Source: Chara braunii (Eukaryota; Streptophyta; Charophyceae; Charales; Characeae). Taken from it: a DNA stretch of 60,483 nucleotides. Below, one piece after another: positions 53,226 through 60,483 of this stretch. Both the position numbers and the translations under genes were made by a program. The stretch lies in NCBI GenBank assembly GCA_003427395.1, contig BFEA01000015.1:5266751-5327233 (forward strand), in the 5' to 3' direction. Below the pieces are notes generated by a model. That model was not told the DNA's origin. It did not search any database and was given only the letters and a program-made list of their open reading frames with translations. Positions within the stretch are counted from its first letter, which is position 1; each line of letters begins with the position of its first letter.

Positions 53226-56219
53226 TCAAAATAAACATAGCATTGGGCCGTCCAAGTCAGAACAATGCCCAACCTTTAGTTGACTCGGTCAATCACAAGC
53301 ATAACCACCTTCCTCCCGCCTTCCCCTGATGCACAACCCTTTTACAATATGCCTTCAAACAAACAACAAAAGTGAATTTGAGATTACGCATGCCTTCCTT
53401 TACTTATGTCTGATTCATATCATGAAAGCAAAACGTAAAGTCAAATATAGGATGCATGCAGTATACTCAGTAAAACTGTAGCAAGATGTACAAGTAAGGG
53501 TGTTAATTGGGTTTATAGAAGGAGATGACGATTTAACACTTAGCTCTATGTCTCCAGAACCTCGTCTAGGTTCCGGCTGACCTCCCGTAATCGATGGGGC
53601 AACCTCTCACAGAGGCCTTGGCACGGATTACGGGTTGCAATCCCGCCTGCCGCCTTCCTCTCGGAACTAACAGACTAGACTTGGAGAAAGAAGGGCAGAA
53701 GGAGAAACATTAAGTCCCTCGGATCCAAAAGAGGCGCACTCAGACTTGCGTGAGAGGACCTTGGTATCTTCGAAACTCCTTAGGGCACCGCAATGGTAGC
53801 AAGAATGTGCAGCAGCTTGGTCAATCAAAGTCAAACCGCCGGTTGTTGACTCTTTGACGACTCTCCAATTCGTAACGGCGATCTCCTTTTCTTAAGTCGT
53901 GACGCCATTTCCTTTGACCAAACTGTAGTTATGCAGTCTAGAGGAGCCATATGTGGTTAGAGCACACCCCTTTTGCTCTATCCGACTGCCGGTAATTGCG
54001 CAACAATATGCCCCAGACCAGCATACCCAACAATACACGGTGCTTGATGTTTATCCGCAAACCGTGTGCATCAGTAACCAAAGCACATCAACAAGGCACA
54101 CTGCATAGTGCAAAAAGGTCGAAAACTTAACACGATAACGACAACAACTTGAGAAATAACAGTTGTCTCGACGAATCTTAGCGGCGAGGAAGCACTCCAA
54201 TTCGCCTTTGCATGGCAGTTACCCTATGGTCTTGTAAACCATAGTCCGATAAGAACCCTCGCACGAGCCACCTAGTATAGCGGCTCCCCTGAAACAGAAA
54301 CGGCTCAGCAGTCCGAAGCGCAACACACAGCAGTCGTGCAGCGGATGACCAGTAACATATAGTTCAAATCTCGCTGCAAAACTCTGGTTGGACTCGTTGC
54401 GAGTACACAATCAAAACAAAAGGAACAACACGGGTTTTGAGCACGCAGATTGAATCCTCTCATCCCCCTTTGCGAGGTGAATGACACAAATTGGCCAACA
54501 AAAGACTTGCAATCTCGTTGATCTTCTTTGTGAGCGGGTTGTTGTGATAGGCAACACACCGGCCAACAGGTTCGTATGTGATATCGCACTCGTCTCTTCG
54601 CTACTTCACCGCTAGATGAGCAATGTAGGCCCCGCTGGTAAGACTCCAAGCACAGCGGTTGTCTCTCGCTTCTTTGCTTCGACGAGATGCACAATGAATC
54701 AGCTAACGGTAATGTTTAATCCCATGATTCGCCTCACACTACTCCGATTGATAGAATGAGCAACGCCCCGATCGATCAGATGAGTCTCCTCGTTCTCTCC
54801 CTCTCACACACACTTGTTTGTACGTCGCTTAGCTCGTGCTGACCATTTCCCCTGTAATAATTTGCTTTTATGATCAGTGTTCGCTTCTCGTAGTGTGTTT
54901 GACTGCTCGACAGTGCTAGGCTCAAACGAGCTCATAGAGATATAGTCGTCGAGGGGGGGGGAACGTGCACGGACGATAAACGAGGAAAGACAAACGGTGG
55001 ACCAACAGTGCCAGGACTTATAGCACTAGGAAGAGGTTAGTCTTTCCTCTTACTCGGGCGCAAAAATGCGCCCTCTCTCAGCATGCAAAAAGAGAAAGCA
55101 TATTCCACTAAGATTCGAAAATATCCATCCACTCCCGTTCATTTCGATATAGCAGAGGTCCTTACTCCTGCCACCAAACAAGGGGAATACTTATGCCGCC
55201 TTGGCCCCGCCAAGCTTCTCCGCGAACAACAAACCATGGGGGATAGCTTCTCCGAGCCCTCAACCCCTTGGCTCCTTCGCGCTCCTCTGACGTTCCTACG
55301 TTGCCGCTTGTTATCGATCCCTAAATCACATGGATGAAAATATGACACCGTAACCAATAGTGTTAGGCCCAAGGCTGGGTTCAACACTAGCAATAAACCG
55401 TCTAAATGGGTGTCGCTACGTGCGAGGGTTCACCAACACTACCCGGTCACCCTCTCACCTCACCAGTCAAGGTCACTACCATTGCGCCACACCATCGACG
55501 CCGCCTCTCGCACGTACTCACTTATCATGGTCAAGCGCTTTGATCAAAACAACAATCTTTTTAATCATAGTTCAACCAAGAATAAAAACTTAACTGGCGA
55601 CCACGTCGGCCTCACAATCATCAACAAGAAAAGAGATCACGCGCGCTTTAAGTCTGCGCACCCACACACTCTCTACTCTAGTCAACCTTTTCGTCAGCGT
55701 ACTCAAAACACAATCGTGGCTCGTGCGGTATATTCAAACTTCACCCCAAACTTATTTTTCGGTCACTTACAAAAACCAGGGCGGATACCTTTGTAAGGGT
55801 ATTCGCACCGACAACTTACCGGACTATATTCAGCGACGTCCCTGTCGCTCCGAAGAATAAAAAATTATCAGTTCACCCATAACTCAAAAATGCTCACGAA
55901 AAAGGAACCAATCCGATTAGCCAACAGACTCTGGTTCGAGGACTTCACCAATCCATGTCAAACACAACTATATGCTGTCAGGATTCTAACTTGGTTTTCA
56001 TTGTCCTGACATTAGGACATCGGGATATTTGGCATACGTACTACAACATCAGTTTCAACGACCGTCCCAATAGACCTTTCCCTTTTGTCATAGACATCTC
56101 GTTGGATGTTCCATTTAGTATTCGTTCTGCAAGCAGGGTCATAACTAGGGACGAGTGCCCTAACCGAGACTTTTAAAGGCATTATTGCCTCCCTCTCAAA
56201 ATTCTCACAACCAATAAAC
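53226..56219. other. Unassigned, possible degenerate retroelement
   Basis: No intact gene. Codon-like stretches are short and interrupted. A direct repeat or LTR pair could not be found by eye. Given the gag zinc knuckle at 58.1 kb, part of this may be eroded LTR-retrotransposon sequence, but I see no RT, protease or integrase motif. Confidence 0.3.
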
Positions 56220-56239
56220 ATATATATATATATATCGTC

Positions 56240-56288
56240 ACAAATAGAACTGTCCGGTAAACCGTAGGCAGAGAGAGAAAAGAGGACA
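56240..56288 (-). mobile_element. Hammerhead element family B, copy 15 (isolated)
   Basis: A 49-bp 3'-end fragment (plus CAAATAGAACTGTCCGGTAA to AGAGGACA) lies between two TATATA tracts, 13 kb from the main array. The left border reads TATATATCGTCA as in all other copies. Confidence 0.8.
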
Positions 56289-56762
56289 TATATATATATA
56301 TATTTTCTTAGATTCTTCCTGCAGTCGAGTACATGAAGGTTAGGTCTCCATTTTGGCCCACCATAGTCTGGTTGGTCGAGTCAGATCTACGGACGACCGC
56401 GTTGTTATTTTTGTGGTAGTGCCCTCGCTAGTTATACAACGATAGACCTTTTCCTGATAAACATTCGATTAGGACTACCAAAAGACTCAATTGACTCGAC
56501 TCTTATCCCTCCGACATCCCATGGAAGTAAAACCCTCTGAGGCGGCTACACCTCCTAAGCCTTCAAGTTTACCCCTTTGGTGAGACGTGGGTCCGCTACC
56601 AGGTTACGCCGGTCGGCAACCAACACTACGGGTTGCGCCCTAATGATGTTGAGTTTTATTACTTAGCTAGGTATTCCTACATATGCCTTAAGATTAACAA
56701 TAAGTTGTTGAACGGTGTGTCACAACAAACATAGGTCTATTGCGGGACCACGCAGAGGTCTG

Positions 56763-56960
56763 TCACACTAAAAAAATATTTACCAGTTCTTTGTGGAACA
56801 ATACAGAGAGCTCAACATCCTCTCCATATTCACAAAACAAAATCACCGCCAAATTCACAAGGCCGTGGTCGCCCACTTGATGATCGGAGCAAGTAGACCA
56901 CGCATCTTTAATTATATCTTCCAAATGAACCACTTTTGCGACATCCCAAAACTCCACCAA
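56763..56960 (-). pseudogene. Protein-like fragment, function unknown
   Basis: A 65-codon frame with EFWDVAKVVHLEDIIKDAW and GLVNLAVILFCEYGEDVE has natural-looking composition, with no low-complexity sequence. No start context and no family recognised. It may be a retroelement remnant, since the surroundings carry no other gene signal. Confidence 0.3.
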
Positions 56961-58053
56961 TAGTTCAAAACAGTTTTTTTGTCCTTTTTGACAGACTTTA
57001 TCATTCGAAATTTGTTTTTCATGCCATTAAATCTTTTAACCACCTTCCATTTGAAGGAGTCTCACTCATTAAGCCTCCCAGTCATCCCCCCACTCAAGGA
57101 TGAACCTCCATGTGACTTTTTTAAACATCTTTCATTGAAAATGAATCCAAATGAACAAATACCACCTTCCCATTTGAAGGGGTCTCACTCATAAAACCAC
57201 TCAGCACGGAGAGATCAACTTATGGGTCCTTATCACAACTCAATAATAAACATTTGGCATGGTAAAACATTCGAGTCTCAAAGACTCATAAATACCTTAT
57301 GATTCTCACATTCTTTCACAAAAACGTACTTCATTCCCCCTCCTTATACATGGACCCATCATCTGTCCGTAGGCAAGCCGCATGAGTATATCGAAGAGTA
57401 GAAAACTCACACACATTCACATTCACTAGATATAAAGTGCACGGGATGTTTCATGTACACCTCTCACACAAAGCCATCATACATCAGGACAAAACCACAC
57501 ATGTGAGGGTAATTATGATTGTCATATACAGGGACTAGTATCAAAGAATCTCAACTCAATATACATTCAAGAATAGAGTATCCCATCCAAAAACAACGTA
57601 GGCTCAAACTCACACACTTGCTCAAGCTGAGCAAAAATCGGGTCCAGAGCGGTAGAAAAGTAACCACACTGTCTATAATACACTCAAAAGTCAGATGAGT
57701 CTAAGTCACAAAAGTCAAAGATAGTCATAATGTCCATATATCACACAGTTGAGCCATGAATCCTAAATCACTAATGAAATCCTCAAAGGTAGTCATATGA
57801 TGCAAATCTATGTATGTACAGCTAAGCAGCGTGGCTACATGAAACCAAGACAAAAGTACATACGTCCTGACTTGGATATATACGCACTCGACTCGGTCGC
57901 CCTACACAAAAGAGTCAACTCTTACTTGTCTATTAGGACTGTATCCCAACGACGAGTAGTCTCCTACTGACACATAGGCAAACCAGCCTTACTCACTCAT
58001 TTCTTCATGGTTTTGCATATACAACTGTGATCTACCCCCATCAGTAGACCGTT
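56961..58053. other. Unassigned region
   Basis: No gene recognised. CATTTGAAGG-AGTCTCACTCA and CATTTGAAGG-GGTCTCACTCA (57050 and 57171) mark a duplicated unit of about 121 bp. Confidence 0.4.
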
Positions 58054-58336
58054 CTACCAACCGCCCTTATCTATTGTACATCTTTTCATTCCTCTTGGTG
58101 ACTTTCTCTGCCGCCTTGTCCTGTAAAAAATTTGGACACTGCAAGGCCCGATGCTCTCCTCTTTTGCAGAAGAAGCAAGATTGATCACTTGTCCTTCGGA
58201 CCCTCTTCCTCCTCTTCTGGAAATTTGGTGATGGTGGGGTCTCTGTAGTCTCTCTGACCATCTCATCACATAGGGGTATCTTCATGGGCTCCTCAGGTAC
58301 TGGCTCTGATGTCTGAGTATCTAACTCGCACTGCAC
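58054..58336 (-). pseudogene. Retrotransposon gag fragment with CCHC zinc knuckle
   Basis: The 89-codon frame contains CFFCKRGEHRALQC, an exact C-x2-C-x4-H-x4-C knuckle, the nucleic-acid-binding motif of Gag in LTR retrotransposons. It is preceded by an Arg/Lys-rich stretch. A TAA ends the frame after KMYNR, yet translation continues sensibly past it (GRLVERSTDGG) to a second stop. This suggests a decayed element rather than a real C-terminus. No protease or RT is recognisable downstream. Confidence 0.7.
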
Positions 58337-58564
58337 TCCACCAAACTATGGCTTGTACTAAGGTGTGTTTAATCTTTGTGGCCTTCACTCACACGTGCCT
58401 CCCGTCGTGACCACTGACACTTCCTCACGAGGCTTATCTGCAGTATGGCAGGGGCAAAAAAATGACAAAAAAAAATGTAATCGAGGAGGAGAAGGGGAGG
58501 TACCATGAAGGAGTAGGCGAATGATGACGAAGAAGAAAAACACTCGGTGGGATGAACAATGATT

Positions 58565-58567
58565 AGG

Positions 58568-58600
<33 letters not shown>

Positions 58601-58740
58601 NNNAAAAAAAAAAAAAAAAAAAAAAAAAAAANAGGTGCTTAGTTGGATTACCGATCACATATNNNNTTCATACTTGTGCCGGACCGGAAAGATAGTTTGT
58701 ATACGTTCATTTTTATTTTATTGTTTTCTTTATTATTTCT
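58565..58740. repeat. AG and A tracts with N bases, MITE-like core
   Basis: A GA tract (58570-58600), NNN, a long A run, another N and NNNN (58663-58666). They precede GCCGGACCGGAAAGATAGTT, which resembles the centre of the MITE at 45937-46047. Confidence 0.5.
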
Positions 58741-59290
58741 TCAAGGTTTATCCTACCCCTTAAGCAACACTGGCCGCGGGGAGGGAGGTCGATGGTCCAC
58801 TGCGCGCCAAATTTGGAATCGAAGTTTTGACGAGGGCCGACAGATTAAGGCAATCCAGGGCGGGGGAATGTGCAAAAGGGCGTGCGTACTGAAATGTTCG
58901 TAGCGCGCCATTAAACGAGAGAGCGCGCTCACGGGGCCGGGCAGACGGTGAGCGTTGATGGGGATGAATATCTCAAAGCGCGCGCCGTCGATAGCATTTT
59001 CGCGCCGCTTTGTGCCCCACCCCCTTTTTTTTTTTTTTTCGTATTTTGTATTTTTTTTATCGCTTTGTTTGCTTTTTATTATTTATGTTTTTTATTTTTT
59101 TATTAGTACTTTATGTTGTTTCCTTCTCGCGTGTATTTTTGTTTCTTTTTTTTTTTCTTTTTTTTTTGGTTTTGTTTTGGATAAAAAAAATATTTGTTTT
59201 TTTTTTGTCAATTTGCGTTTTTTTTGCCTGTTTAGGGACGGATTATATTCCCATGTTTTAGGGGGAGATTTATTTTGTTCTTCTATTTTT
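58741..59290. other. Unassigned, T-rich
   Basis: Long T runs from 59021 onward give hydrophobic Phe-rich frames, which are composition artefacts. A GCGCGC-rich stretch (58900-59000) has no recognisable function. Confidence 0.45.
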
Positions 59291-59689
59291 TTTGGACGTA
59301 TGCGAATGTCTAGCGTGTGTGTGTGTGTGCGAAGGTGTGTGTGTGTGCGAATGTGTGTGTGCGTGTGTGTGTGGGCGTGTGTGTATGTGTGTCAGAGAGA
59401 ATGCAGGCAAGACTCTGCTATCGCCAGTGGCACGAGCCGAAACAAGCGTGCGTCGTGTAGATATTGCGCGTCTGTCTCAAAAAAAAAAAAAAAAAAACTT
59501 GAAAAAAAAAAAACGTGCACGTGGTCAAGACTCACGTGCAATCTTTTGAAGCACCCGGTTGTGTGTGTGTCTCTCTCTCTCCGACTCTCTCTCTCTCCCT
59601 CTGTCTCTTTCTCTCTTTCTTTCTCTCTCTTTCCCTTTCTCTCTCTCTCTTACACACACACACAGACGCACACACGACGAAGTACGCCA

Positions 59690-59734
<45 letters not shown>

Positions 59735-60340
59735 TGTGTGTGTGTGTCCGTGCGCGTGTGTGTGTCAGAGAGAGAGTGTGGCAAAAACTCTGCCATTGCC
59801 AGTGACACGAGCCGAGACAAGTATGTGTCGTGTAGATATGGCGCGCCTGTCTAAAAAAAAAAAAAAATAGAACTTGAAAAAAAAAAAACGTGCACGCGGT
59901 CAAGACACACGTGCAATCTGTTGAAGGGCCAGGTTGTGTTTGTCTCTCTCTCTCTCTCTCTCCCTCTCTCTTTCTCCCTCTCTCTCTCTCTCTCCCCCTC
60001 CTCTCTCTCACACACACACACATACACACATACACACATACACACAGATGCACACACGAGGAAGTATGCCAATGTGTATGTGTGTGTGCGTGTGAGCGTG
60101 TGTGTGTGTGCGTGTCGGAGAGAGAGTGCAACCAAGACTCTGCTATCGGTAGTGGCACGAACTGCGACAAGCGTGCGCCGTGTAGATATGGCACGCCTGT
60201 CTAAAAACAAAGAGAAAAAAAGAGAATTCAATAAAATAAAATAAAAATATGTGCACGAGGTCAAGACGTGCGTGCGATCTACTGAAGAGGTACGTTGTGT
60301 CTCTGTCTGATCTCTCTCTCTCTCTCTCTCTTGTTGTGTT
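59291..60340. repeat. About 360-bp tandem array, three units
   Basis: Each unit has GT-rich DNA, then CAGAGAGA near 59393, 59767 and 60116. After that come AAGACTCTGC or a near variant, GTGGCACGAGC or near variant, GTGTAGATAT, GCGCGTCTGTCT, an A run, CGTGCACG, GGTCAAGAC, GTGCAATCT and a CT-to-CA tract. Unit lengths are about 374 and 349 bp. The third unit merges into CT-rich DNA at the window end. Confidence 0.85.
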
Positions 60341-60483
60341 CCCGCCTCTTCAGCTCCTTGGCGCGTTGTCTCCTTGCTTCCTCCCTTCTTCTTTCTCTTT
60401 CTCTCCCTTTCTCTCTCTCTCTTTCCCTGTCTCCCTTTCTCCTTCACTTGTTTCCTCCTCTTCGTGCTTCCTCTTCTTCTTCC

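Overview
This is a eukaryotic, intergenic-rich nuclear window. It is dominated by CT, CA/GT and TA microsatellites, tandem duplications and nested mobile elements, and it has only one long convincing gene body (minus strand, about 28.8-32.7 kb). My best guess is a charophyte green alga such as Chara. That rests on repeat style, the mate-pair-assembled look and the retroelement content, and no single marker proves it. The assembly has an 808-base gap (23297-24104), small N runs, and two leftover transposase mate-pair junction adapters (96-130 and 50067-50104). The joins at those adapters should not be trusted.

Layout. 0-24 kb: microsatellites, duplicated non-coding DNA, a tRNA-derived SINE family (211-585; 22735-22990), a palindrome-rich dispersed repeat (1760-2640), a TIR element with an 8-bp target duplication (9356-9942) and a degenerate hammerhead ribozyme element (1452-1508). 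24-28.7 kb: CT arrays, a GA-rich minisatellite and an intact hammerhead ribozyme (26018-26074). 28.8-34.2 kb: a 1311-codon open frame and a probable upstream exon, both on the minus strand. 35-43.2 kb: a dense nested array of two kinds of retroelement. 43.3-52 kb: GA-rich and ATCA-rich repeats, a U6 snRNA pseudogene and a 111-bp MITE. 52-58.5 kb: degenerate retroelement-like DNA with a gag zinc knuckle. 59.3-60.3 kb: a roughly 360-bp tandem array.

The most interesting part is 35-43 kb. One element family (copies at 35438-36752, 38154-38738 and 39300-41397, plus 3'-end-only copies) encodes, in order, the C-terminal part of a reverse transcriptase, a Pro/Ser-rich linker, a Josephin (ataxin-3-type) deubiquitinase domain with its Cys/His/acidic triad, and a Cys-rich RING finger. 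It ends in a conserved 3' UTR whose last bases read TGACGATATATA in element sense. Interleaved with it are about 15 copies of a short non-coding element that carries a type III hammerhead ribozyme and ends in the same TGACGATATATA tail. Most copies of both are 5'-truncated, have a constant 3' end and sit in TA repeats, as expected of target-primed reverse transcription. Three of the short copies begin 1-2, 6 and 11 nt downstream of the predicted ribozyme cleavage site. I infer an autonomous retrotransposon carrying ubiquitin-system domains (Josephin plus RING) and a hammerhead-bearing non-autonomous partner that borrows its 3' tail. A second hammerhead family with CA-rich tails lies at 1.4 and 26 kb.
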